Under the pieces are notes generated by a model. That model did not search any database, was not told where the DNA came from, and saw nothing but the letters and a program-made list of their open reading frames with translations. From positions 8,481,997 through 8,545,996 of the forward strand of contig NC_012871.2 of NCBI RefSeq assembly GCF_000003195.3: a DNA stretch of 64,000 bases, given 5' to 3'. This document shows positions 24,594 to 35,518 of this stretch, piece after piece; position 1 is the first letter of the stretch, and each line of letters starts with the position of its first letter. Position numbers and translations under genes: made by a program. The stretch is from Sorghum bicolor (lineage: Eukaryota > Streptophyta > Magnoliopsida > Poales > Poaceae).

Positions 24594-27500
24594 CTAATAA
24601 CCCTCTTTAGTAAGTCTGAGCTTACTAATCTCTGTTAGCACTCGGAACTCTGGCCTGGATAATTGGCTTTCATCATCATGATATTTGCCTTCACGTGGAA
24701 TGACATGCTTCATGATGAACGAGCAGATGTCCTCAACTATGTTGTCTAAAGCACGTTCGTCCATGCGCTCCGCCGTCCCTTGCTTATATACCTGCAAAGA
24801 AAGTTTATAAACATTATATATTTTATGACTTCCAACTTTAATAGACTATTACTTATATTACCTTGTCAGGGTTCCTTGCATATCGTCCGTTTTCTCTCAT
24901 GTTCTCGCACACGTAGTAGCCACAGAGGACAGATAACGGTGGTTGCTTCATGCACTGTATAACAGGAGAGTGGTTATTTAATTATAGTTGCAACTGTGGT
25001 CGTATGTGTATGATTTGTATTTATAATAGTAAATTTCTATACGTACCGGCCAGTTATGTATAACCTCCAATGGTTGCCCTGGTCTCTTGGACTCGCACTT
25101 TCCATGATTTATCTTATAGAACCTGTATGCCCTATGATCTCAAATAGAATCACCATGTTATTGTCAAATTCTCACTATGCTTAAGTATGCATGCATAGCT
25201 TGACTTACAGCTCTAGCAGTTTGATGAATGGAGCATAGGTTTCTTTCAGGAAATCTGCTGAGTCTAATACCAACACCCTTCCCTCCTTGGGATAAATGAT
25301 GAAGCATATCCAGTGCCTCCTGCTCGAATTAAATCCATGATGCATTTATGCATTGGAATAATTTAGATAGATATTTGTAAACTCACACTTACCCAAAGTG
25401 GTACGGGGCCACCACCGCTTTCCTGTCTTGAAACTTTATTAGTGAATGTCCAATGTAGAAGGCGTATTTAGCTTCAAAATCAAGTTTCAACTTTCGGATT
25501 TTCTCATCCCGTTCTGCACCTTCCAAACCCTGTACCTCTTTGCTGTCATTCCCGATCCGGAATGTGTGCCGATCTTCGGCTATATCTATTGGGTAGAGAT
25601 AGGCATTCCTTTCTTCGGCACAATAATTTAGGTCCGAACCAAAATACATATCTTGTTGATCATATAACATTCTGCAAGACAGAAGCATGTCAGATATTGA
25701 AAATTGATGCAACTACAATGTGTGTAACTATGTAACACTTACAATGCAAATGCCGTTACGATCTGTACATCTAGCATCTCGTGGTTCATCAGTGCCCGCA
25801 TGTCATCAAATGTAAGCATGCATTTGTCAGTACTCTGGCTGAGAAATGCTATTTGTGGTATGCGCATGCTTATGGTGTCGATGCCAGCAGAAGAGGCTCT
25901 CATGTACCAGTCATGAAACCTTTTTATACCACTTGGTTTCTTCATAAGTTTGGTCCGACTGAGTAGAGGCTTTCCCCACATGTACTTTTTGGGGATAGTC
26001 TTGTAGTCTTCTGCAGTTGGCACCTCGAAATTGACAGGAGTTATGACCTTAGGCGCCGGCACCTTTGACTTTGCTAGCTCAGAAATCTCATGCTCTTGTA
26101 TTGTGCGTTTCGAAGCAATGCCTGACAAAAATCTCACTTGCCCAGCTGATTTTTTCTTTGGCTTGAATGGTGAAATCAACTTAGGTATCGGAAATACTTT
26201 CTTCGTTGGCACCTTTGGTGGCACACTTATTGGTTCTGGATCTTTCAGTTGTGGGGAAGGGGTGGAATTGAATGGTGGTGGAGATTGTGTTGACTGTGGG
26301 GTAGAAAGATCATGGAGAGGAGATGGTTGATGGACAGGGAAAACATGGAGAGGTGATTCTGGTGGGTCAGGAAGAGACTGGGGAGGTGAAGGCGGCGGGT
26401 TAGGAAGAGGATCTACATGAGCTGACGACTCTTGGGTTAGTGGCATCTCTTGAGAGGGTGCTGGTGGCTCCCTTAGTTGCACGTCCCTCCGAGGCCATAG
26501 GATGAAATTGTTTATCGCCTGTCCCAGTTTCACAATGTCCTCGGGACCAGGGATGTCTAGAATCTCGTCCTCATATCCTTGGACCACGGTTGATACCTCT
26601 ACTCTGCAGTAGTCTTTAGGGATGTCAGCACCATGGTATTTAGGTCCTCCTAGGATCGCTTTGCCCGTGGCTACTTCCCTTGTACGATGATTGTTAATCC
26701 CATATCTTATGACAAGGGAGCAAGGTGTAGAACTAACAATGTCGTCAACTGGATAGTGATCCTTATTTGCCGTAGATGCGACACTGCTTGGAATGATTGT
26801 TTCACTTGATGCCACCAACGGTTGCGACACCACTGGGACTAGCTGCATTTGGGGAGCTTGAGTGCTCATTTGGGTAGCTGCATTTGACATGGCACTCGCT
26901 AGTTTCTGCATCAACTCAGGAGGAGGATTTTCTAGCAACTTCTCCATCATATCTTGGAAGTCTTTCTTAGCCTCTTCCTGAAAATAATTTGCCATTTGAT
27001 CCTTGTACCGATCACGTTTCTTATACTCATTTGCCCATTGAGGGCTGAATCCATCCTTCCATCCTTCTTTGGATGAGATGCCTCGAACACGGCCAGGATG
27101 CTCGGGGTTACCGAGGCCAACACTAAGGATGTCTCTCTCCCTTCGTGGCGTAAACTTGCCTTCCTGCTGCATGCCTGCCACAGCAAAGATGCTCTTCATT
27201 GCTTCATCAAGCATTGGGTCTTCAAAGGACACACCCGTCTCGGTTTCCTTTGGTTTCCGAGCACGGATCCAATTCGCGGACCTTTCACCGACTTGCTCGG
27301 ACAACACTGGCAACCCTGCTGCCTTCTTCGCAGCCTCTTCTTGCCTCCATTTAGGAACTTGGTGCCGGTAACCACCTGTGCCTAGATGGTGGTGGTACTT
27401 GTTCCTCTTTGCGAGCTGGGAGTTGGCTTCGCTCCGAGCTAAGAAGTTAGGGTCATTCCTTTGCTCTAGAAAAACAGCCCACTGCCGTTTAGTAATATTG

Positions 27501-28315
27501 TATTTGGATGTCGGATCCATCCCTGTCTTTGCATACTTGACATTCATCTCCGACCTCCAATTTCGGAAACTAACCGCACATTGCTTCATTGTATATGCCT
27601 TCACTAAATCTTCTGGCACATTCCTAGGAAACTGGAACCTGGTCTTAATCTTATCCCAAATTTTGATCTTGTGATTATTCGACACACCGGCCCAGTTCTT
27701 AACTGTGATATCAAGAAAGTCCCTCACACAGAAACCAATTGCGTTCCTGTATTTGGGTAGGGCCTCCTCTGGAGCTAGGGGCTGTCCGGTAGGGCTCACA
27801 TCTGTGATGGCATATGTGTCATCTGGAAATTGGTTCAACCCTCTCTCGCCTCGTTTCAAACCTTGTCGCTTCCTTTTTCTAGACTGACTTGGCCTCTCAG
27901 GGCTCGTCGTTCCTGTCGTCGGTTCCGGTGCGTCTTCGTGTGCCACTTCCTCCTGAGACATCATCTCTCTAAACTGAGACATTGCCTCCTGAGTATAGAC
28001 ATGTGAATCATGGGCGTGTTTATATGTAGGAACTATGAATAGAAATCATTTAATTACATGAAATCGTGAATGTCTCTAATTTACCTCATCGGCTTCTGGA
28101 TTGTAATCGGGGTCACGTGCCAATTCACGACGAGTCTTCCTCACTTCTGGAGGCTCCATGTCGTCGCTAGCTTCTTGTTCATAGGACGAACCTGATGCTT
28201 CGCCCGTTTCTACTTGTTTCGTGACCTCATGAGCTTGATCCATAGGGTCAGTTGACCCTTCTACTTGCTCCGTGGGTTGGGACTGCAGTGCTTCGTCCTT
28301 GTGCGGAGAACTCAT
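24594..28315 (-). CDS. CACTA-B second gene: Transposase_24-like plus C48/Ulp1-like cysteine protease, seven exons
   Basis: Exons in order: 28315-28085, 27988-25743, 25671-25393, 25319-25209, 25131-25047, 24954-24862, 24791-24594. All six introns (71-107 bp) have GT-AG ends, and the total of 3243 bp gives 1080 residues plus a stop. The order is an acidic N-terminus, a basic patch ([15 protein letters not shown]), a Transposase_24-type region ([34 protein letters not shown]), a region resembling DUF8039 of such plant proteins (about residues 490-580), a proline-rich linker, and the protease. His921 ([10 protein letters not shown]) and Asp938 (LVLDSADF) are 17 residues apart, as in yeast Ulp1. 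Cys995 sits in [11 protein letters not shown], with Gln988 before it. Expected role: nuclear SUMO/Ubl-type protease fused to an element DNA-binding part. Substrate unknown; expression not shown. Confidence 0.9.
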
Positions 28316-28379
28316 CGCAGAAATCTATGTAATTTATGCATAAAATTAAATTTATGTATCCCGGGGTATATACACTAAT

Positions 28380-29635
28380 ATTACATACACTAATTAATAA
28401 TATAATTAATAATAATATAATTAATTATGTTAGCATTATGTTATTAATAATTATAATTATTTATATACAAAGAGATAAAAAAGACATAATTATTATTATT
28501 ATTTTAATATTAATAATAATATTTATAGATTTCCATATATACATACATCATACATAAAAAGATAGGCACAACTTAATTAAATACATGCATATAATACTTA
28601 CATACAAAGGATTAAAGACATAATAATTAATTAAATTATGTTAGCATTATATATAAAGGCACAAATTCTCACTTCTCCCTCACTTGGAATATATATTATT
28701 AATAATATAATTAATAATAACTCTTATTTATATACAAAGAGATAAAAAAGACATAATAATTAATTTAATATTAATAATAATATTTATTGATTTCCATATA
28801 TACATACATCATACATAAAAAGATAGGCACAACTTAATTAAATACATGCATATAATATTTACATACAAAGGATTAAAGACATAATAATTAATTAAATTAT
28901 GTTAGCATTATATATAAAGGCACAAATTCTCACTTCTCCCTCACTTGGAATATATATTATTAATAATATAATTAATAATAACTCTTATTTATATACAAAC
29001 AGATAAAAAAGACATAATAATTAATTTAATATTAATAATAATATTTATTGATTTCCATATATACATACATCATACATAAAAAGATAGGCACAACTTAATT
29101 AAATACATGCATATAATATTTACATACAAAGGATTAAAGACATAATAATTAATTAAATTATGTTAGCATTATATATAAAGGCACAAATTCTCACTTCTCC
29201 CTCACTTGGAATATATATTATTAATAATATAATTAATAATAATATAATTAATAATAACTCTTATTTATATACAAAGAGATAAAAAAGACATAATAATTAA
29301 TTTAATATTAATAATAATATTTATTCATTTCTATATATACATACATCATACATAAAAAGATAGGCACAACTTAATTAAATATATGCATATAATATTTATA
29401 TACAAAGGATTAAAGACATAATAATTAATTAAATTATGTTAGCATTATATATAAAGGCACAAATTCTCACTTCTCCCTCACTTGGAATATATATTATTAA
29501 TAATATAATTATTAATAATATAATTAATAATAACTCTTATTTATATATAAAGAGATAAAAAAGACATAATAATTAATTTAATATTAATAATAATATTTAT
29601 TCATTTCTATATATACATACATTATACATATATGA
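28380..29635. repeat. AT-rich tandem array, ~261-bp period, in leader intron of the Ulp1-like gene
   Basis: gataggcacaacttaatt recurs at 28561, 28822, 29083 and 29359 (periods 261, 261 and 276 bp). ttctcacttctccctcactt also recurs four times. Units are nearly identical, so amplification is recent. The array lies between the putative GC-rich leader exon and the first coding exon. It is the counterpart of the 79-bp array in CACTA-A. Confidence 0.9.
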
Positions 29636-29689
29636 ATAATTGATTTCTATATATAAAAAAATTGTTAAAGAAAAAAAAATTCCAGCCCA

Positions 29690-30160
29690 ACAAGCCCAGC
29701 AGGCCGTCACTCCCTCTCCCTTCTCTCCCTCTCTCTGGCAGGTGGGCCCCACCTGTCGGGGTCATCCCCTACCTCCAGCCGCCGCCGCCACCGCACCGCC
29801 CACCACCGCACACCCCGCACCAGCCCCATCCTCTTCCACCATCGCCACCGCGGCCATCCCTTCCCCTTCCACCACCACCACCGCGGCCGCCCCTCTTCCC
29901 CGTCCGGGCAGCGCCACCATCGCGCCCCCACCACCACCACCGCCGCCACGTCGAGGATGCGCAGGGAGAGAGAGAGAGGGAACACGCGAGCAGGAGAGGC
30001 TCTCACCGCGGGGCGGCGTCGGCGTCGAGGGCGGAGGAGACCGTCACCGCGCGACGGCGTCGAGGTCGGCAACAACGGCGGCGATGGCGGTGGAAAATTT
30101 CGGCAGCGTGTCGGCTTAGTTTGAACGAACAGGGCGCCAGACTTAGAAAATTTTCGGCCG
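29690..30160 (-). other. GC-rich leader of the Ulp1-like gene
   Basis: A sharply bounded GC-rich block downstream (minus strand) of a TATA box, rich in ccg/ccacc triplets. Long overlapping ORFs on both strands (about 160-170 codons) are low-complexity and have no domain. I read it as 5' leader, although a short upstream frame cannot be excluded. Confidence 0.5.
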
Positions 30161-30166
30161 GAGAAG

Positions 30167-30175
30167 TTATATAGG
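30167..30175 (-). promoter_or_regulatory. TATA box of the Ulp1-like gene, next to internal STRs
   Basis: On the minus strand CCTATATAA follows the last STR arm by about 9-10 bp, the same geometry as CACTA-A at 6174. Confidence 0.7.
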
Positions 30176-30179
30176 CGGG

Positions 30180-30332
30180 CATTAGTACAGGCGGTTGGCT
30201 TAGTCAACCGCCTGTAGAAACAATTTGTACAGGCGGTTAACTAAGCCAACCGCCTGTACAGGCGGTTTGATTAGACAACCGCCAGTACTAATGCATTAGT
30301 ACTGGCGGTTGGCTAAGCCAACCCCCTGTAAA
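30180..30332. repeat. Internal STR cluster of CACTA-B
   Basis: Three palindromes of TACAGGCGGTTGGCTTAG with complement CTAAGCCAACCGCCTGTA, and a variant with ACTGGCGG, lie about 6.1 kb from one terminus and 3.7 kb from the other. The core equals the terminal STRs. Confidence 0.9.
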
Positions 30333-31268
30333 AATGGATTTTCAGTTTATTTAAAGTTTTCCTTATATATATTTTTAGAAATTATTTAAATGATTCAAAA
30401 AATCATATCTTCAAAAATATTTGTCCTAAATTAGTGAAAAAAATTTTGTTGTGTTCCTCTTGACCAGAGACACATGTTAAAAATATGAAATTTCATGTTT
30501 GAGGTACTTTTGTATGCAGTTTTATTTAAAATGATTTAAATTGAATATGTGCCTCATATCTTGTTTAATACATAAATAATTCTAGGAATACCAGAAAAAT
30601 TTAAATCCAATTTTGTTAGCTTTATTGTAGTGTGTAAATGCTATGAAAAATATATTCCTTTGTGCAATTTATTGTTGACAATATAAATGTGAGGAACCCA
30701 TATGTTTGAGCATAGTTCGGTGGAATGACTCTTATACGTTTGTGAAGCATGTATGTTATGCCTCTCTCCAAATGTCTTGAAATTTTTTTGGCAAGCTTCT
30801 ACACTCAAATGATAACCCCACACAAGATCTTAGGATTTTCTGGTCATGCAAGCTATTATTACATTTTTCTTTGTACTAAATGAGATGAAAATTGGTGGAC
30901 TACACGTAGATCCCACTAGGTTTTTCCACCAACCACAAGGAAGTTTTATTTCCTATGGTATATAAGACCCTGTGGAGAAGTTTGGCACCATTTGGAGTCA
31001 TTTCAGGGGTAGACTTAGTTCAAGCGCTAATTAGTGGCTGACGTCGCACGAAAATTCAATTAAACCGGATAAAGTAACAAACCACATCAGAAAAATCCCA
31101 AACTTGGTGGATTGAACATCAATGGCACTAGTAACCCTTAGTAAAAGTTTGAGACCAATACGATATCAATGGCACTAGTAACCCTTACATGTAGAAATAG
31201 AAAATGGCACATAGCATAAGGTACACATTTTATCATAAATAGATTACATGGCAAATGACAAATGAAAT
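30333..31268. other. Non-coding interior of CACTA-B
   Basis: AT-rich sequence after the TNP2 stop. A 20-bp direct repeat (atggcactagtaaccctta) occurs near 31121 and 31168. No coding potential recognised. Confidence 0.5.
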
Positions 31269-33023
31269 CTAGGCAGCTACTGTTCTTCCTTGTCCATCGT
31301 GACGCACCCAGGGCAACGAGCTCTGTGGAATGCTTCGTTTAACATTCCTTATCTTTACTGGATGATCGTCTACAAAGAGAGACATGTCACTGAACTGGTT
31401 AAATTCATCCAAGTCAGATACACCATCAACTCCGATGGCTTGTTGCTTTCTAGGGAAAACTATGTGCTTTGGATGGTCTGTAATTTTCTTCTTATCATTA
31501 GGAGAGAGGACCTGCTCAGCATAGAAGACCTGTGCAGCACGGTTAGCCATTATCCATGGATCATCTTTGTAGCCTACCTTGCTTAGATCTAGAACTCTAA
31601 TCCCATAGTTGTCCACTGTGACATGTTTGTCTTCAACCCATTGACACCGAAATACAGGGATCTGAAATGTACCATAGTCTAGTTCCCATATGTCTTCAAC
31701 GAAGCCAAAGTAAGTTGTTTCCTCACCAGTTTCAGAGTCTAAGGCGTCGCATCGAACACCACTATTTTGTGCCATGCTCTTTTGGTCTTTGGACTTGGTA
31801 CAGAACGTGAAGCCACTAATGTCATAGGTTTGCCAAGTCGTGACCTGGCGTGATGGCCCAGATGCCAAGACCTTGATGGTGCGATCCTCGAGTGTTTCTC
31901 CATGTGGAATGTCCTGCTCCCTTAGCCATGAGGTGAACTGATTCTTATGTTCCTTCATGATCCATTCATCTGTGTGCCCATGATTATGTTTTTGAAGCTC
32001 TTCAATGTGTAGATTGATCAAAGGCTCCATTATCGAGAGCTGATGCAGGACGCTGTGATGTGCTTCGAGGACTGAATTGTAATCTTTTGGGACGTATGAT
32101 TTCTTTCCCATCCTACCTCTTCCATTCAGCCTACCCTCGTGTCGTGACGGAGGCAAACCTATTGCAACCTGGTCTTTTAGGACCCTATTGCAGAATGGAC
32201 CTCCGGACTCAATGGCCTCTTCGGTTAAGTACCCCTCTACCATAGACGCCTCTGGATGAGCACGAGTTGATACATAGCCATTTAGTATTGACATGAAGCG
32301 TTCATACGTCCACATCTCATGTAAATACATGGGACCCAATGCCTCTATTTGTGAAACCAAGTGCACCATAAGGTGAACCATCACATCGAAGAATGCTGGG
32401 GGGAAACACATCTCAAACTGTGAAACTGTCTCCACTGCGAATTCCTTAAGAGACGCCAACTCATCACGTTCAATCACCTTCTGTGAGATCCTGTTGAAGA
32501 AGTAGCACAACCGTGTAACTACAACCTTTATCCACACTGGGTTTATAGCCCTAATGGCAATAGGGAGAAAAGTAGTCAATATGACATGACAATCATGTGA
32601 GTTGTAGTTGGTGAGTGTAAGGTCTTTCATTGACACAATACTCCGTATGCTAGAGCAGAATCCAGATGGGACTTTCAATTTCTTCAACCACACACACATC
32701 TCATGTTTCTCTTCATTGTTGAGGTTGTAGCTTGCTGCCGGGAGGTGGTACTTCCCATTTTCTAGCCTAACAGGGTGAAGTTCTTTTTTTATGCGTAACT
32801 GTACCATGTCCAAGCGTGAATTTAATCCTTCCTTTGTCTTGCCCTTCATGTCCAACAAGGTGCCAATTACGCTTTCAAACACGTTCTTCTGAACGTGCAT
32901 ACCATCGATCGCGTGGCGGACGTCTAACTCTGGCCAGTATTCCAAATACTCGAAGAAAATTGACTTCTTCTTGTATGATGGATCTAGTCTTGATAAATTA
33001 TACATCCAAAATGACCTCTCCAT
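31269..33023 (-). CDS. 5'-truncated TNP2 transposase (C-terminal half), open frame
   Basis: 584 residues from an ATG six bases after a good splice acceptor (ttttacag, exon edge 33029). It begins MERSFWMYNLSRLDPSYKKK and keeps the end of the transposase_21 core (VRHAIDGMHVQKNVFESVIG), a DUF4218-type domain (NSHDCHVILTTFLPIAIRAI, CFPPAFFDVMVHLMVHLV, LGPMYLHEMWTYERFMSIL) and a DUF4216-type domain (YFGFVEDIWELDYG). The N-terminal associated domain and the STDGMN-type acidic core seen in elements A and D are absent; full TNP2 is roughly twice this length. An upstream leader and TATA box remain (33740-33882), so a spliced mRNA for this half-protein is plausible. It cannot be a complete transposase; it may be inert, or may still bind DNA or partners. 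Confidence 0.85.
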   Translation of the reverse strand: MERSFWMYNLSRLDPSYKKKSIFFEYLEYWPELDVRHAIDGMHVQKNVFESVIGTLLDMKGKTKEGLNSRLDMVQLRIKKELHPVRLENGKYHLPAASYNLNNEEKHEMCVWLKKLKVPSGFCSSIRSIVSMKDLTLTNYNSHDCHVILTTFLPIAIRAINPVWIKVVVTRLCYFFNRISQKVIERDELASLKEFAVETVSQFEMCFPPAFFDVMVHLMVHLVSQIEALGPMYLHEMWTYERFMSILNGYVSTRAHPEASMVEGYLTEEAIESGGPFCNRVLKDQVAIGLPPSRHEGRLNGRGRMGKKSYVPKDYNSVLEAHHSVLHQLSIMEPLINLHIEELQKHNHGHTDEWIMKEHKNQFTSWLREQDIPHGETLEDRTIKVLASGPSRQVTTWQTYDISGFTFCTKSKDQKSMAQNSGVRCDALDSETGEETTYFGFVEDIWELDYGTFQIPVFRCQWVEDKHVTVDNYGIRVLDLSKVGYKDDPWIMANRAAQVFYAEQVLSPNDKKKITDHPKHIVFPRKQQAIGVDGVSDLDEFNQFSDMSLFVDDHPVKIRNVKRSIPQSSLPWVRHDGQGRTVAA

Positions 33024-33164
33024 CACTACCTGTAAAACACCATTCATATGATCTAAGGGTTTACAAATAATTTATCTAGGGTTTATTAGCTAGGGTTTAT
33101 GGTTAAGCTTGAGATTAAAGTAAAAAACCTAAGTTACATAATTAAAAAATAATCTAAGTATACA

Positions 33165-33660
33165 AAGAACACACCATTGGTTTAATCTTGTAAAAACTAG
33201 CTAAATTGAGAAGCAAACATGTTGAGAGGCATTATCCAACCATATTAAGCAACCCCATCTAACCATATCAACAAATAAAGACAAAAAGCTAGCTATTCTT
33301 CTCTCTCACTCATAAAACATACATACATGTTGATAAATAAATTGAAAAATTTATAAAGAGAGAGAGACATAAAATAGAAAACCTAAGTATAGCATAACTA
33401 TATAAATACATCATTCATTATAAATAGATAGATGATGTGGAAGGTGATAATAAAAAACCTAACTATCATATAATTAAAAAAAATCAACAATTATCTCTCT
33501 ACATAAATATACAAGAACACACCATTGGTTTAATCTTGTAAAAACTAGCTAAATTGAGAAGCAAACATGTTGAGAGACATTATCCAACCATATTAAACAA
33601 CCCCATCTAACCATATCAACAAATCAAGACAAAAAGCTAGCAATTCTTCTCTCTCACTCA
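33165..33660. repeat. Direct repeats of ~148 bp, 348 bp apart
   Basis: 33165-33313 and 33513-33660 are nearly identical (acaccattggtttaatcttg ... ttctctctcactcat). They lie in the probable leader intron of the truncated TNP2 gene. Confidence 0.85.
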
Positions 33661-33739
33661 TGGTGAAACCCTAGATCCAAAAAGTGGCTCAAATTGAGCT
33701 AGAATGAGCAAATTGAGGCAATAGGGACATAAACTAACC

Positions 33740-33870
33740 TCTTTTAGCAACCTCCTTCCTAGAAATGAAGATCAAAACCTCCCCCTTGTATTTTGAGAAA
33801 TCTGGAACTCCAAAATCGCCCCCAATGGAAGGTGGGTGCGAGATACTGCGTTCTGGTCGGGGAGGAAGAA
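33740..33870 (-). other. Probable 5' leader exon of truncated TNP2 gene
   Basis: On the minus strand, sequence after the TATA box runs to ctaaaagag|gttagt near 33740, a plausible splice donor; the acceptor is at 33030-33031. Confidence 0.45.
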
Positions 33871-33874
33871 GGGG

Positions 33875-33882
33875 TATTTATA
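33875..33882 (-). promoter_or_regulatory. TATA box of TNP2 gene next to terminal STRs
   Basis: Minus-strand TATAAATA, with the nearest STR arm (acaggcgg) beginning about 10 bp upstream at 33892. Confidence 0.65.
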
Positions 33883-33890
33883 CAAAGATA

Positions 33891-34005
33891 ACACAGGCGG
33901 TGACTTAAGTCAACCGCCTGTGATAAACCTCTCCACAGGCGGCCGAAAATCTCTGACACCGCCAGATTTATACTACAGGCGCGTCGTAACTGGAACCGCC
34001 TGTGA
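33891..34005. repeat. CACTA-B subterminal repeats, proximal end
   Basis: Arms acaggcggtgacttaag, tcaaccgcctgtgata, acaggcggccga and aaccgcctgtgatat. Same family as 24112-24316. Confidence 0.88.
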
Positions 34006-34047
34006 TATAAAAAGGGGACGCCAGCAATGACCCTCTTTCTACTAGTG

Positions 34048-35140
34048 TGAGTTTCATGTCAGAATAAAATTTTCTTTTAACGTGTATGTACAGACATTGC
34101 TTATACTTGAAAAAAAGAAAAGAAAACTAGTTGTATAAGTGATATAATTTTTCTATGTTCCATGTGTTGGTGATAATGTTGTCGTCTTGGTCCTTTAGTT
34201 TGTAAGCTATCGGGCATATCACGTTGGCAACAATATATGAGACCTCCCATTAGGGAAGACAGTTTATGCATATCTCTGTTGGATTGGTTTCTGCACAATA
34301 TCAAATCATCAATATTGAAAGCATGGCCGCATATATATGCCTATTGTGGTACCATCATGTCCTTGTTGGTACTTGGCCAACCAAAGGATGCCGACAACCC
34401 AAGCTTCGTCAAGTTGACTGAGAGCGTCTTAGTGTGCTATTCCAACCTGTCTTCAATGTAGGCCTTTATTTTGGTGAACCATAGTCAGGATCAATCAGTG
34501 TCATATGAGTGTGTGACATGAAGAAAGGATTCAACCTAGTTGATTGCTTGCTTGAGTGTAGTTCATAGGCTTATGACTGAAGTTAACTTGGCTGCCCATT
34601 TGTCTGCCAAATTCTTCAATCAATCGAGATTCGTGGTTTCTAGAGACCATGTAGGGTTGATCTAGTCGCCATTGAACTGCAGAAAAGACATTGCATGAGC
34701 TCTGAAAAGGTAGTAGAGGTGTGGTCATGTGCACTCAAGTTTACTCCCTCCGTCCCACAAATAAATGCATTTCTTTGACTGCTACGATTCATGTTTGACT
34801 ATTCGTCTTATTTAATTTTTTGTGCAAATAATAAAATAAATAAATTATTATAAAAATATATGTAACAATAAAATAAATCATGAAACAATATATAATATTT
34901 ATTAAATTTTATTAAATAAGACGAACAGTCAAACATAAATTATAGAAGTCAAAGAAATACAATTATTTGTGGGACGGAGGGAGTATTACCATAACCTGTT
35001 GATTGGGTTTTTATACGTTGACATTTGACTATGAGGGTGATGCTTCATTGTTGCTTCTCAGTCAAATGGCAGGCTTGTGTAGTTTGTTGAGAAAGGTCCT
35101 AGTTCAGACTCGTTGATGCTCAAACCCAATGTTTCCTAAG
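34048..35140 (-). pseudogene. Ty3/gypsy pol relic, integrase C-terminal end
   Basis: On the minus strand, a gypsy-type integrase end reads YKLKDQDDNIITNTWNIEKL (about 34130-34195), preceded by FNIDDLILCRNQSNRD (34275-34320) and earlier degraded pieces. CACTA-C and a Stowaway MITE interrupt it; reverse transcriptase and RNase H lie beyond CACTA-C at 37651-39241 in the same strand and order. Stops are frequent. Confidence 0.7.
34744..34983. mobile_element. Stowaway MITE, 240 bp
   Basis: Ends CTCCCTCCGTCCCA and its complement TGGGACGGAGGGAG, with TA target duplication (34742-34743 and 34984-34985). Long inverted repeats (ttgactattcgtcttattta and complement). This is the Tc1/mariner-derived Stowaway family. 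Confidence 0.95.
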
Positions 35141-35153
35141 CATTGCTACAGAA

Positions 35154-35380
35154 TCGGCCTTTAGTCCCAGCCGGGAAGGGGCTTTAGCCCCGGATTCCAA
35201 GTCAGGATTACGCTTCCGGGACTAAAGGCCCCCATTTAGTCCTGGCACCGGGCCAAAGCCCCACCCTTTAGTCCCGGGCGATATTACTAGCCGGGATTAA
35301 AGGGTGCTGCCAGCAGTGCCACGCAGCAGCACCCTTTAGTCCCGGCTGGTAGTACCGCCCAGGACTAAAGGGGCCTCTTG
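35154..35380. repeat. CACTA-C left subterminal repeats
   Basis: About eight arms of CTTTAGTCCCGG / CCGGGACTAAAGG, several as palindromes (tttagtcccggctggtag ... ggactaaaggggc). Confidence 0.92.
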
Positions 35381-35465
35381 TTTTTTATTTTTCTTTTCTT
35401 TTCAGTTCTGTTTTTTTAGTTTTGTTTATTTATGCAATATGTTTTCCAATATGTATTCTTTGCTA

Positions 35466-35510
<45 letters not shown>

Positions 35511-35518
35511 CATTTTCT

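Larger units (their letters stand above)
24097..34047 (-). mobile_element. CACTA-B, complete En/Spm-type transposon (9951 bp)
   Basis: The ends are CACTAGTACATCGG (24097) and ...TTTCTACTAGTG (34047), giving an 8-bp perfect CACTAGTA terminal match. The flanks carry an identical 3-bp duplication TGA (24094-24096 and 34048-34050). In transcription order (minus strand): TIR, STRs, TATA, a 5'-truncated TNP2 gene, internal STRs, TATA, GC-rich leader, tandem-repeat intron, the seven-exon Ulp1-like gene, STRs, TIR. The STR family is ACAGGCGGTTGGC..., unlike CACTA-A. Both frames are open, so insertion and decay are recent compared with elements A and D. Confidence 0.95.

Noticed and set aside
29640..30207. 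Three overlapping 159-170 codon ORFs
   Set aside because: Pro/Ser/Arg-rich low complexity in the CACTA-B leader, open on both strands, no domain.
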